Shown here: piece after piece, positions 41,718-50,176 of the stretch
Position numbering within the stretch: position 1 is the first letter of the stretch
Layout of the letters: each line of letters opens with the position of its first letter
Origin: an uncultured Bacteroidales bacterium
GTDB lineage: Bacteria; Bacteroidota; Bacteroidia; Bacteroidales; UBA932
Direction: 5' to 3'
Assembly: GCA_946410455.1 (NCBI GenBank)
Contig: CAMKAJ010000003.1
Span: forward strand, 42,904 to 106,903
DNA length: 64,000 bases
The notes under the pieces: model-generated
The model's database searches: none
What the model was told of the DNA's origin: nothing
What the model saw: the letters and a program-made list of their open reading frames with translations, nothing else
Program-made: the position numbers and the translations under genes

Positions 41718-44586
41718 AATCTTTCAGATAAGGCCCCGTTACAGAAGCGGGGCTTTTTGAAACTTCCTCGGGAGTGCCTTCGGCTACCACAAGACCGCCC
41801 CGGCGCCCTCCGTCGGGCCCCATATCCAGAATCCAGTCTACACTCTTGAGGATGTCGGGGTTGTGCTCTATAATAATCACGGTATTCCCCTGATCTACCA
41901 GCTTTTGCAGCACTCCAAGCAGGGTTTTGATGTCCTCGAAGTGAAGTCCGGTGGTGGGCTCGTCGAGCATGTACAGGGTATTGCCGGTAGCTTTGCGGAA
42001 CAGCTCGGCGGCCAGTTTCATACGCTGGCTCTCACCTCCGGATAGAGTCACAGACGATTGCCCCAGATGCACATATCCAAGGCCAACATCCACAAGTGCC
42101 TTCAGCTTGGGCGCAATCTTGGGATGGGCCTTGAAGAACTCGTAGGCCTCGCTGATGGGCATCTCGAGTACCTCGCTGATGTTCTTCCCCTTATATCGTA
42201 CCGCCAGGGTGTCCTCTTTGTAGCGTTGCCCCCGGCAGGCATCGCAGACTACACTAACAGAAGGCAGGAAATTCATCTCCACCATCTTGATGCCGGCGCC
42301 TTTGCATTCCTCGCAGCGGCCTCCTGCTACATTAAAGGAGAATCGTCCGGCACCGAACCCGCGAACCTTGGCGTCCGGAGTTTCCTCGAAGAGGCGCCTG
42401 ATATCGTCAAAAACCCCGGTAAAGGTGGCCGGGTTGGAGCGTGGCGAGCGCCCTATGGGACTCTGGTCCACTTCTACCACCTTATCTATATTCTCAAGGC
42501 CTTCAATTGCAGAGTAGGGGAGAGGCTTCTCCTTGCTGCGGTTGAGTTTGGCCTTGAGTATTGGGATGAGAGTCTCGTTCACCAGCGAACTCTTGCCACT
42601 GCCAGATACTCCCGCAACACCCACAAAGCATCCCAGCGGGAACTTCACGTCTATATTCTTAAGATTGTTGCCGCTCGCTCCGCGCAGCACCAGGGCCTTC
42701 CCGTTCCCCTTCCGCCTTTCTGCCGGTACTTCGATACTCCGTCTTCCGCTCAGATACTCCGCGGTAATCGACTCCGGTCCCGGATCCGCTACGCTGGAAT
42801 TGACTCCGAAAGACTTCGCCCCTTCGGGGCTCATCCCTCCCACGCCTAACGGCGCGGGCCCCTCCCACTCACGACTGCGTGGGCGCAGACGGTCTTCGGA
42901 GTCAATCCCAGCCTCCGCTACTCCGGGACCGGAATAGCAAATCTTCCCACCTAAAGCTCCGGCGCCGGGACCAACGTCGACGAGCCAGTCGGCGGCACGC
43001 ATAGTCTCCTCGTCGTGCTCGACAACGATCACCGTGTTACCCTCGTCCCGCAACTTCTTCAGGGACGCTATGAGCTTGCGGTTGTCCCTCTGGTGCAGCC
43101 CGATAGACGGCTCGTCCAAAATGTATATCACCCCCACCAGCTTAGACCCTATTTGGGTAGCAAGCCGTATGCGCTGGCTCTCGCCTCCGGAAAGCGAGCC
43201 CGTAGCGCGGTCCAATGACAAATATTCCAGCCCCACATCTACCAGAAACTGCAACCTGTCGCCCAGCTCGCGCAGCACGTCGTGCGCCACCGCCTTTCCG
43301 CGCCCGCTTAGCTTCCCCTCCAGCGACCGCACCCACTCCAGCAGTTCCGAAATCTCCATTCCAGACACCTCCGTGATGGTTTTTCCGTCTATCTTGAAGC
43401 AGCCGGTCTCCTCGCGCAGGCGGGTACCATGGCACACGGGGCAGACGATGCGGTCTTCCACGTCGCCTACAACGCCTTCCCATGTGACCATCTGCATATC
43501 GTTCCCCTCGCCAATACGGTACAGGTCGTCGGAGCCGCCCACCAGCAGCGAGATACACTCTTGCGGAAGCTCCTCAATCGGGTCGTTGAGCGAAAACCCG
43601 TGCTTGCGGGCCACGGCGCGCACTATCTCGAACTTGCGGTTGTTCCGCACTGGGCCCAGCGGCACTATGCCGCCCGCCGCTACCGACTCGCGAGGGTCGG
43701 GGATGATACTCTCCAGACGCACGTCGGCCACGGTGCCAAGTCCTTTACAGTGAGGGCAGTAACCCTCGGGCGAGTTGAACGAGAAGCTGTGCGGCTGCGG
43801 CTCCTGGAGCGAGACGCCGCTCTCCGGATCTACCAGATGCTTGGAGAAATGCCTCAGCGACCCGTCGTCGGCCGACAGAATTGCTACGGAACCCTTGCCC
43901 AGCGTAAGTGCTGCGGCCACGGAGTTGCGCACACGGCCTTCATCGCCCTCTCCGGGCTTGAGCTTGTCTACCACGAGCTCGATGAAATGCGGCTTGTAGC
44001 GGTCCAGGGCCTCGACCTCCGGCAGTTCGCAAATCTCTCCGTCTATTCGTATCTGGGTGTACCCCCTGCGGCGCATCTGCTCAAAGAGTTCGCGGTAGTG
44101 ACCCTTGCGCCCGCGCACCAGCGGAGCCAGCAAAATGCACTTGCGGCCGGCGTATTCAGACAATATAAGGTCCACAATCTTGGCATCCGTATAGCGTACC
44201 ATCTCTTTGCCGCTCACCGGCGAATAGGCCGTAGAGGCCTTGGCGTACAGTAATCGCAGGAAGTCGTAAATCTCTGTAATAGTGCCCACAGTAGAGCGGG
44301 GGTTGGAGCTCGTGGTCTTCTGCTCAATGGCAATAATGGGGCTGAGTCCGTCTATGCTCTCCACGTCCGGCTTCTCCAGTATACCCATGAAGTGCTTGGC
44401 GTACGGCGACAGGGTGTTCATGTAGCGCCGCTGCCCTTCGGCGTAAATGGTGTCGAAGGCCAGAGAGCTCTTGCCGCTCCCGCTTAAGCCGGTGATTACC
44501 ACATACTTGCCGCGCGGAATATCCACATCCGCATCTTTCAGGTTATGGGCTCTGGCGCCCCGTATCTTTATGATTTCTTCTGCCAT
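41710..44586 (-). CDS. uvrA: UvrABC excinuclease subunit A, with an in-frame insertion
   Basis: DNA-damage recognition ATPase of nucleotide excision repair. 958 residues with two ABC modules: GLSGSGKSSLAF and GVSGSGKSSLVN Walker A motifs, two SLSGGESQRIRL / TLSGGESQRMKL signatures, and zinc clusters C-P-H-C...C-P-V-C and C-E-E-C...C-D-A-C. Between about residues 552 and 605, just before E-Y-L-S-G-R-R-S-I-E-V, there is an insertion (I-D-S-E-D-R-L-R-P-R-S-R-E-W then P-L-G-V-G-G-M-S-P-E-G) absent from ordinary UvrA and encoded by nested inverted repeats. It falls in a surface linker between the two halves. Last gene of a minus-strand operon behind recO. Confidence 0.95.
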   Translation of the reverse strand: MAEEIIKIRGARAHNLKDADVDIPRGKYVVITGLSGSGKSSLAFDTIYAEGQRRYMNTLSPYAKHFMGILEKPDVESIDGLSPIIAIEQKTTSSNPRSTVGTITEIYDFLRLLYAKASTAYSPVSGKEMVRYTDAKIVDLILSEYAGRKCILLAPLVRGRKGHYRELFEQMRRRGYTQIRIDGEICELPEVEALDRYKPHFIELVVDKLKPGEGDEGRVRNSVAAALTLGKGSVAILSADDGSLRHFSKHLVDPESGVSLQEPQPHSFSFNSPEGYCPHCKGLGTVADVRLESIIPDPRESVAAGGIVPLGPVRNNRKFEIVRAVARKHGFSLNDPIEELPQECISLLVGGSDDLYRIGEGNDMQMVTWEGVVGDVEDRIVCPVCHGTRLREETGCFKIDGKTITEVSGMEISELLEWVRSLEGKLSGRGKAVAHDVLRELGDRLQFLVDVGLEYLSLDRATGSLSGGESQRIRLATQIGSKLVGVIYILDEPSIGLHQRDNRKLIASLKKLRDEGNTVIVVEHDEETMRAADWLVDVGPGAGALGGKICYSGPGVAEAGIDSEDRLRPRSREWEGPAPLGVGGMSPEGAKSFGVNSSVADPGPESITAEYLSGRRSIEVPAERRKGNGKALVLRGASGNNLKNIDVKFPLGCFVGVAGVSGSGKSSLVNETLIPILKAKLNRSKEKPLPYSAIEGLENIDKVVEVDQSPIGRSPRSNPATFTGVFDDIRRLFEETPDAKVRGFGAGRFSFNVAGGRCEECKGAGIKMVEMNFLPSVSVVCDACRGQRYKEDTLAVRYKGKNISEVLEMPISEAYEFFKAHPKIAPKLKALVDVGLGYVHLGQSSVTLSGGESQRMKLAAELFRKATGNTLYMLDEPTTGLHFEDIKTLLGVLQKLVDQGNTVIIIEHNPDILKSVDWILDMGPDGGRRGGLVVAEGTPEEVSKSPASVTGPYLKDFI
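41733..41758 (+). terminator. Rho-independent terminator of the SGNH hydrolase gene inside the uvrA 3' end
   Basis: GCCCCG, a 9-nt loop, CGGGGC and TTTTT. It starts 16 bp past the hydrolase stop and lies wholly within the last coding bases of convergent uvrA. Confidence 0.75.
42772..42933. repeat. Nested inverted-repeat element inserted in uvrA
   Basis: Outer arms TCCGGTCCCGGA (42773-42784) and TCCGGGACCGGA (42922-42933) are perfect complements; inner arms ATTGACTCCGAA (42799-42810) and TTCGGAGTCAAT (42895-42906) are also perfect, with pairing continuing after one bulge. The core is GC-rich. The coding frame is kept throughout. Confidence 0.8.
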
Positions 44587-44589
44587 GGG

Positions 44590-45240
44590 TTATCGGTACA
44601 ATTCCCGGAGAACCTGCAGCGAACGCAGGTGAAGCGGAGATTCTATGTGGTAAGAGATATAGTCGAGAAGGAGGCCTGCTACGGCGTTGCGCTGAGCGCC
44701 GCTCATCGGAATCAGCATACATTCTGCTGGAGCAAGCGTAAGCAGTTGCTTAACCGGCTCCAGATACTCCCCTGCGAAGGGCAGTAGGTCGTCCAGGCTG
44801 GGCGCAAACCCCAGAGCCCCCGCGAACTCCAGAAGAAACAGCAGGTGGTAGTTGGCAAAGTCGCTCTCCATTGCGTCCAGCGTCAGAATGCTGCCCCGGC
44901 ACCATTCAAAAAGGCCCTGCTCCATTGTGCCTTCTTTCAGCGTCTTGAGCAGCACCTCGCTCATAAACAAGGTCATGGCGTTCTTGTGCACGTTGCCTCG
45001 GATGCCATGCAGAGGGGCCGCAGCGCTCAGTTCCCGGATGCGCCACAGCTCGGAACGCGGATTCTCTGTCACCTCCCCGTCCAGCAGCGACAGCGGCATA
45101 AACAGGGCCATGGGCGATTTGCGCGTCGCGCTGGTAATGAAGCTGCGCCGTCCCCAATCGGGACTGAGAGTGTGCAGCACCAGCGATTTGTCGCCCACTT
45201 TAGTTGCAGAAAGAACTATGAACTGAGAGTTGTGCGTCAT
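44590..45240 (-). CDS. recO: DNA repair protein RecO
   Basis: Recombination mediator that loads RecA at SSB-coated gaps with RecR. 216 residues: an N-terminal OB fold (I-V-L-S-A-T-K-V-G-D-K-S-L-V-L) and a helical C-terminal domain. No zinc-cysteine cluster is visible, as in several Bacteroidota RecO proteins. Three base pairs separate it from the kinase gene upstream and from uvrA downstream, so this is a repair-linked operon. Confidence 0.88.
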   Translation of the reverse strand: MTHNSQFIVLSATKVGDKSLVLHTLSPDWGRRSFITSATRKSPMALFMPLSLLDGEVTENPRSELWRIRELSAAAPLHGIRGNVHKNAMTLFMSEVLLKTLKEGTMEQGLFEWCRGSILTLDAMESDFANYHLLFLLEFAGALGFAPSLDDLLPFAGEYLEPVKQLLTLAPAECMLIPMSGAQRNAVAGLLLDYISYHIESPLHLRSLQVLRELYR

Positions 45241-45243
45241 GCC

Positions 45244-46239
45244 CTACAGCGTCTGTCCTCCAATGAATTCGCGCATGATGGAGGTGGGAGGGATGGCTGC
45301 GATTTCTGCCGGCTTGAGGGCGCTGCAACGCTCCAGGAAGCTCAGCAACTCATGCGCCTTGGGGTAGGCCGGCGAAGACTCGCTGATGCCGTAGAGCAGC
45401 GGCTCCGCGTAATACTTGAGCAGGGGCACGTCGTAGAGAGTGGAGGAATTGAATACGATGTCCGCGTTTTCCTCGAAGGGGAAAATATTCACCGTCTCGC
45501 CCCGGCGTACCGAAGGCCAGCGAAGGATATTGTCTTCCGGGCTGATGCCGCGCACGCGGTTGTCGCGAACGATGCGGCGCAGGAGCCTCTTGTCGGTGGT
45601 GCTGTTGTGCACTTTCTCGCCTCCGGGAAGCGACGACAGGGCCGAGATGTACACCTTGAAGAGCTTTTTCTGGTCCACGGCGCTTGTGAGCTCGGGGTTG
45701 AGGGCGTGTATGCCTTCGAGGAAGAGTATGTCGTTCTCTTCCAACTTCATAGTGTTCTTGGGGTCGAGCACGCTGCGTCCCTCTTTGAAGTTGAATCTGG
45801 GGATGATAACCTCCTTGCCGGCCAGAAGGCCGTTGAGGTTCTCGTTCAGCAGCTCCACGTTCATGGCTCCCAGGCACTCGAAGTCGTACTCTCCGTTCTC
45901 GTCGCGGGGCGAGTGCTCGCGGTCGCGGAAGTAATTGTCGAGCTCAATCACCTTGGGAGGCATTCCAAGCACGTGGCATTGCTGGGCGATGCGCAGCGAA
46001 CTGCTGGTCTTGCCGCTGGAGCTGGGGCCGGAAATCATCACGATGCGCGATTTGCGCCGGCGCCAGAAAATCTGGTCGGCTACTTCTGCATACTTGCGTT
46101 CCTGGCGCGCCTCGCAGATATTTATAAGCTGAATTGCGTTGCCCGCATCTACAACCTCGTTAACCTTCTCGATAGTGTCGATTCCTATGGCGGAGCACCA
46201 ATCTTTGTACTCCTGCCGCGCTGCTTCAATCTTCGTCAT
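45244..46239 (-). CDS. Uridine-kinase-like nucleoside kinase
   Basis: 331-residue P-loop kinase of the uridine kinase/phosphoribulokinase fold: Walker A GPSSSGKTSSS (about 72-82), the nucleoside-site motif E-L-D-N-Y-F-R-D-R, and a D-I-L-F-L-E-G-I-H-A-L-N segment. Larger Bacteroidota homologues (about 550 residues) carry an N-terminal TGS-like domain; here only a short helical N-terminus precedes the kinase. Its start overlaps the MBL gene's stop by 4 bp. Role probably in pyrimidine salvage. Confidence 0.8.
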   Translation of the reverse strand: MTKIEAARQEYKDWCSAIGIDTIEKVNEVVDAGNAIQLINICEARQERKYAEVADQIFWRRRKSRIVMISGPSSSGKTSSSLRIAQQCHVLGMPPKVIELDNYFRDREHSPRDENGEYDFECLGAMNVELLNENLNGLLAGKEVIIPRFNFKEGRSVLDPKNTMKLEENDILFLEGIHALNPELTSAVDQKKLFKVYISALSSLPGGEKVHNSTTDKRLLRRIVRDNRVRGISPEDNILRWPSVRRGETVNIFPFEENADIVFNSSTLYDVPLLKYYAEPLLYGISESSPAYPKAHELLSFLERCSALKPAEIAAIPPTSIMREFIGGQTL

Positions 46240-46907
46240 TGCTCGTCGTTAAGTTCGGGGATTTCCTCCCTCTCGTTAAACGGCTCCAGGAAGGGGTTGG
46301 TAGCCCTTTCGGTGCCTATAGTGCTTGATTCGCCGTGCCCGGGCAGAATCTGTATGTTGCCGTCCAGGCCCATGAGTTTGTTCATGATGGAACGGATTTC
46401 GTCGTCGTAGTCGCCGTATATAAGGTCTGTGCGCCCGATGGTGCCGGCAAAAAGGGTGTCGCCGGTAAACATCACGCCCTCGCTCTCCTCCAGCCAGCAC
46501 ACGCAGCCGGGAGAGTGCCCTGGGGTGGTGATTACCTTGAAGCTGAGGCCGGCTGCCGCAACTACGCTGCCCTCGCTTACGGGAGTGATGCTGAAACTGT
46601 GGTCTGCCGCAAGCAGCCCGAATTTAGCCACCCTGTCGTAGTATTCCATGGTCTTGATGTCATCTGGGCTCATATACACAGGAACTCCGAATTCCCGCTG
46701 CAGGCTCGCTACTCCGTAGATGTGGTCGAAGTGCCCGTGGGTGAGGAACACTGCATCTAATTTATGGCCCTCCAGGGCCCGGTGCAGCGCCGCTGCTTCT
46801 TCCTCATTGCTTATGCCGGGATCCACCACCACGCATGAGCCTCCCTCACCGTAAATAACGTAGCTATTTTCTTGTAGTAAATTTACCACGAACCTTTTTA
46901 TCTCCAT
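46236..46907 (-). CDS. MBL-fold (glyoxalase II-like) metal-dependent hydrolase
   Basis: Start set at the ATG at 46907 (M-E-I-K-R-F-V-V-N), giving 223 residues; a longer frame begins with TTG near the promoter. The metallo-beta-lactamase signature T-H-G-H-F-D-H is complete, followed by TPGHSPG, FTGDTLF and LPGHGESS, the ligands of a dinuclear site. This small class (YcbL-like) hydrolyses thioesters such as S-lactoylglutathione, but the substrate here is not known. It leads the operon MBL-kinase-recO-uvrA. Confidence 0.88.
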   Translation of the reverse strand: MEIKRFVVNLLQENSYVIYGEGGSCVVVDPGISNEEEAAALHRALEGHKLDAVFLTHGHFDHIYGVASLQREFGVPVYMSPDDIKTMEYYDRVAKFGLLAADHSFSITPVSEGSVVAAAGLSFKVITTPGHSPGCVCWLEESEGVMFTGDTLFAGTIGRTDLIYGDYDDEIRSIMNKLMGLDGNIQILPGHGESSTIGTERATNPFLEPFNEREEIPELNDEQ

Positions 46908-46925
46908 ACCCTGAAGTTTATTTGG

Positions 46926-46933
46926 CAAAAATA
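46926..46933 (-). promoter_or_regulatory. -7 box for the MBL-kinase-recO-uvrA operon
   Basis: TATTTTTG on the minus strand, 18 bp before the ATG at 46907, back-to-back with the plus-strand promoter at 46946. Confidence 0.55.
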
Positions 46934-46945
46934 CGAAATTCTGCT

Positions 46946-46953
46946 TACTTTTG
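46946..46953 (+). promoter_or_regulatory. -7 box for the first deoxynucleoside kinase
   Basis: TACTTTTG, 19 bp before the ATG at 46973. A real Shine-Dalgarno sequence, AAAGGAG, follows at 46966-46972 directly against the ATG, which is rare in this window. Confidence 0.6.
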
Positions 46954-46972
46954 TAAATCTAGTTTAAAGGAG

Positions 46973-47584
46973 ATGCATATAGGAGTAGCTGGCAATATCG
47001 GCTGCGGCAAGACGACCCTCACCCGCATGCTTGCAGAACATTATGGATGGACGCCCAAATACGAGGCGGTAACGTACAATCCATATCTGGAAGACTATTA
47101 CAAAGACATACCGCGCTGGTCTTACAACCTGGAGACCTACTTTCTGGCCCAGCGCTTCAAGGACGTGCTGGAGATAGCCAGTTCCAATGACGTAATCATC
47201 CAAGACCGCACTTTGCTCGAGGGTGTGCATATTTTCGTGGCCAACAACCGCGAGCAGGGCAACCTGTCCGAGCGGGATTACCAGACTTATATGGAACTTT
47301 TCAACCTCATGATGTCTATGGTGAATCCGCCGGACCTGCTGATTTATCTCAAGGCTTCGGTGCCCCATCTGGTGTCGCAGATACAGAAACGAGGCCGCGA
47401 TTACGAGCAGTCTATTAGCCTTGAGTACCTGGACGGGCTCAACCGTCATTATGAAGAATGGATAGCTAATTACAAGGGAAGGCTGCTTACAATCGATGGA
47501 GATTCCATTGACTTTGAGCATAATCCTGAGGATTTCTCAGCCATAACGGATAAAATCGACGCCGAACTTTTCGGCTTGTTTTAA
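46973..47584 (+). CDS. Deoxynucleoside kinase 1 (dNK family)
   Basis: Phosphorylates deoxynucleosides (dG/dA/dC type) for salvage to dNTPs. Start set at 46973, where M-H-I-G-V-A-G-N-I-G-C-G-K-T-T-L opens directly with the P-loop; an in-frame upstream extension to 46922 overlaps the promoter. 203 residues, with I-I-Q-D-R-T-L-L-E (the D-R-S/T-type motif) and a lid segment Q-K-R-G-R-D-Y-E. It shares most of its sequence with the next gene. Confidence 0.9.
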   Translation: MHIGVAGNIGCGKTTLTRMLAEHYGWTPKYEAVTYNPYLEDYYKDIPRWSYNLETYFLAQRFKDVLEIASSNDVIIQDRTLLEGVHIFVANNREQGNLSERDYQTYMELFNLMMSMVNPPDLLIYLKASVPHLVSQIQKRGRDYEQSISLEYLDGLNRHYEEWIANYKGRLLTIDGDSIDFEHNPEDFSAITDKIDAELFGLF

Positions 47585-47592
47585 ATAATTGT

Positions 47593-47600
47593 TACCTTTG
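47593..47600 (+). promoter_or_regulatory. -7 box for the second deoxynucleoside kinase
   Basis: TACCTTTG in the 37-bp gap between the kinase genes, 21 bp before the ATG at 47622, so the duplicate has its own promoter. Confidence 0.55.
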
Positions 47601-47621
47601 TAGGTTGTAATACTTGAAATT

Positions 47622-48242
47622 ATGCATGTAGCTATTGCCGGAAATATCGGAAGCGGAAAGACGACGCTCACCAAGATGCTCGCCGCACATTATGGTTGGA
47701 CACCCAAATTCGAGCCTGTCGACTTCAATCCGTATCTTGCAGATTATTACGAAGATATGGAGCGCTGGTCGTTCAATCTCCAGATTTATTTCCTCAACAA
47801 GCGCTTCAAGGACATCCTGGATATTTCCAAGTCAGACAAGGTGATAATCCAGGACCGTACCATATACGAGGATGCCCGCATCTTTGCCCGCAACCTTCAC
47901 GATATGGGCCTTATGAGCACCCGCGATTTCGAGAATTACACAGATCTTTTCGACCTTATGATGTCGCTGGTCGGCCTTCCCGACCTTCTTATCTACCTGC
48001 GTTCTTCCATCCCCAACCTCATTTCGCAGATTCAGAAGCGCGGCCGTGAGTACGAAAAGAGCATTCGTATAGATTACCTTACCGGTCTCAACGAGAAGTA
48101 CGAAGACTGGATCGGCAGCTACAAGGGCAATCTGCTCGTAGTAGATGCAGACAATATTAAATTCGGCAACAAGCCCGAGGATTTCGAGCTCATTACCAAT
48201 ATGATAGACGCGAAACTCTACGGCCTGTTCCCAGAAAAATAA
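47622..48242 (+). CDS. Deoxynucleoside kinase 2 (dNK family)
   Basis: 206 residues with the same landmarks as its neighbour: M-H-V-A-I-A-G-N-I-G-S-G-K-T-T-L at the N-terminus, I-I-Q-D-R-T-I-Y-E and Q-K-R-G-R-E-Y-E-K-S. Paired deoxynucleoside kinases in some bacteria form a heterodimer of different specificities (for example dAK/dGK of lactobacilli); whether these two do so is inference. Differences lie near the substrate pocket (V-D-F-N-P against V-T-Y-N-P). Confidence 0.9.
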   Translation: MHVAIAGNIGSGKTTLTKMLAAHYGWTPKFEPVDFNPYLADYYEDMERWSFNLQIYFLNKRFKDILDISKSDKVIIQDRTIYEDARIFARNLHDMGLMSTRDFENYTDLFDLMMSLVGLPDLLIYLRSSIPNLISQIQKRGREYEKSIRIDYLTGLNEKYEDWIGSYKGNLLVVDADNIKFGNKPEDFELITNMIDAKLYGLFPEK

Positions 48243-48251
48243 TCATCAATA

Positions 48252-50168
48252 ATGGAAAAAGAACTTTTGACAATCATCGATTTCGTGGACCACTATGCTG
48301 CAAAGTATGGCAGCGACACGTTCCTCCGCGAAAAAGTTGGCGGACAATGGACTGAAACTTCATATACCAAGACCCGCGAAGAGGGTCGCATCTACGCCGC
48401 CGGCTTCATGGCCCTCGGCCTCCAGAAAGGAGAGAAGGTCGCCCTTATTTCCGAGGGGCGCAACAAGTGGATATTCAGTGAGTTGGGCGTGCTTTACGCT
48501 GGCGGTACCGATGTGCCCCTGTCCTTCAAACTGGAGTCTGACTACGACCTCACCTTCCGCATCAACCACTCGGATTCCCGCTTTATCATAGCTTCCGAGA
48601 GTCAGATAGATAAGGTTCGCCGCGTAATTTCGCAGTGCCCCGCAATAGAGAAGATAATCGTTCTTGACGATTTTCCCCTGCAGGAGAACGAGATATATGT
48701 AGAAGAGCTCCGCACCATGGGCCTGGAGTTCCTCAAGGAGCACGAAGACGAGCTCGTAGCGCGCACCGCCTCCATCCAGCCCGGCGATTACGCCAACATT
48801 TCCTACACTTCCGGCACCACCGCCGATCCCAAGGGAATCTTGCTCACACACAACAACTACACCTCCAACATAGTGCATTGCAACTCCGTGGTGAGCGTAG
48901 AAAGGGGAGACGTGATGCTCATCATCACCCCTCTGGACCACTGCTTCGCCCATGTAGCAGGTTTCTACTTCATGATGAGCAACGGCGGCAGCATTGCTAC
49001 CGTTCCCGGCGGCAAGAGCGCCATCACCATGCTTAAGAACATTCCTATGGCCATTCGCGAGACTCGTCCTCACCTGATGCTCTCCGTGCCTGCCATCTCA
49101 AGGAATTTCCGTAAGAACATCGAGGCCGGAATCAAGAAGAAAGGCCCCACCGTACAGAAGCTCTACGAGTTTGCGCTCAACAACGCTATTAAGTACAACC
49201 GTGAATACTACAATATGGGCAAGCCCTGCTGGAAACTTTGGTGGCGCAAGCCCATCAAGGACCTCATGGACAAGCTGGTCTTCAAGGGAGTACGCGAGAG
49301 CTTCGGCGGCCGCATGAAGTTCTTCATCGGCGGCGGCGCCCTGCTCGATATTGAGCTCCAGCGCTATTTCTGCGCCATCGGCATGCCTATTTTCCAGGGC
49401 TACGGACTCACCGAGGCCACCCCTGTTATCTGTGCTAATTCAGTTGGCCACGCCCGCTTCGGCTCGTCCGGACGTACCGTGCAGCCTATGGATATCAAGA
49501 TTTGTGCAGAAGACGGTTCCGAGCTGCCTCTGGGCGAGACCGGAGAGATTGTAATCCGTGGCGGCAACGTGATGGCCGGCTACTGGAAGAATCCCGAGGC
49601 CACCGCAGCTACTATCAAAGACCACTGGCTGCACACCGGAGACCGTGGATATCTCTGCAAGGAGGATCCCCGTTACCTGTATGTTACCGGCCGTTTCAAG
49701 AGCCTCCTTATATCGTCTGACGGCGAGAAGTATTCTCCCGAGGGCTACGAGGACAGCCTGGCTGACGGCTCCAAGTACATCGACTCTTCCGTGCTGTACA
49801 ACAACCAGAGCCCCTGGACCGTAGTACTCGTCATCCCCAACAAAGCCGCTCTTGCAGAGGCAGTTAAGGAGAAGGGCATCGATCCCGCTTCTGAGGCAGG
49901 TCTCAAGGCCCAGCTGGACATTATCAAGGGCGAGTGCGATTCTTACCGTCCCGGCGGACGTCACCAGGGTTTGTTCCCCGAGAAGTGGCTCCCCGCAGCC
50001 ATCATCATTGGCGAAACTCCTTTCACCGAGCAGAACGGAATGCTCAACACCACTTCCAAGATGGTGCGCGGCAAAGTTGAGAAGTTCTATGCAGACCGTA
50101 TCGAGTACGCCATGACCGCAGAGGGCAAGGAACTCTACAACCCCAAGAATCTGGAATCAATTAAATAA
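48252..50168 (+). CDS. Long-chain fatty-acid-CoA ligase (AMP-binding family)
   Basis: Activates fatty acids to acyl-CoA through an acyl-adenylate at the cytoplasmic face of the inner membrane. 638 residues: the P-loop-like motif I-S-Y-T-S-G-T-T-A-D-P-K-G (about 180-192), the adenylation motif G-Y-G-L-T-E-A-T-P (about 385-393) and L-H-T-G-D-R-G (about 460). Length and the lack of a C-terminal extra domain fit the long-chain FACS group. Starts 9 bp after kinase 2; followed by a sugar permease, with which it has no obvious functional tie. Confidence 0.9.
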   Translation: MEKELLTIIDFVDHYAAKYGSDTFLREKVGGQWTETSYTKTREEGRIYAAGFMALGLQKGEKVALISEGRNKWIFSELGVLYAGGTDVPLSFKLESDYDLTFRINHSDSRFIIASESQIDKVRRVISQCPAIEKIIVLDDFPLQENEIYVEELRTMGLEFLKEHEDELVARTASIQPGDYANISYTSGTTADPKGILLTHNNYTSNIVHCNSVVSVERGDVMLIITPLDHCFAHVAGFYFMMSNGGSIATVPGGKSAITMLKNIPMAIRETRPHLMLSVPAISRNFRKNIEAGIKKKGPTVQKLYEFALNNAIKYNREYYNMGKPCWKLWWRKPIKDLMDKLVFKGVRESFGGRMKFFIGGGALLDIELQRYFCAIGMPIFQGYGLTEATPVICANSVGHARFGSSGRTVQPMDIKICAEDGSELPLGETGEIVIRGGNVMAGYWKNPEATAATIKDHWLHTGDRGYLCKEDPRYLYVTGRFKSLLISSDGEKYSPEGYEDSLADGSKYIDSSVLYNNQSPWTVVLVIPNKAALAEAVKEKGIDPASEAGLKAQLDIIKGECDSYRPGGRHQGLFPEKWLPAAIIIGETPFTEQNGMLNTTSKMVRGKVEKFYADRIEYAMTAEGKELYNPKNLESIK

Positions 50169-50176
50169 CATAACTT

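Noticed and set aside
42740..42752. CCGTCTTCCGCT in uvrA matching a block near the atpG/dnaX repeat
   Set aside because: It encodes the normal S-G-R-R-S motif of UvrA and only 12 bases agree; chance match.
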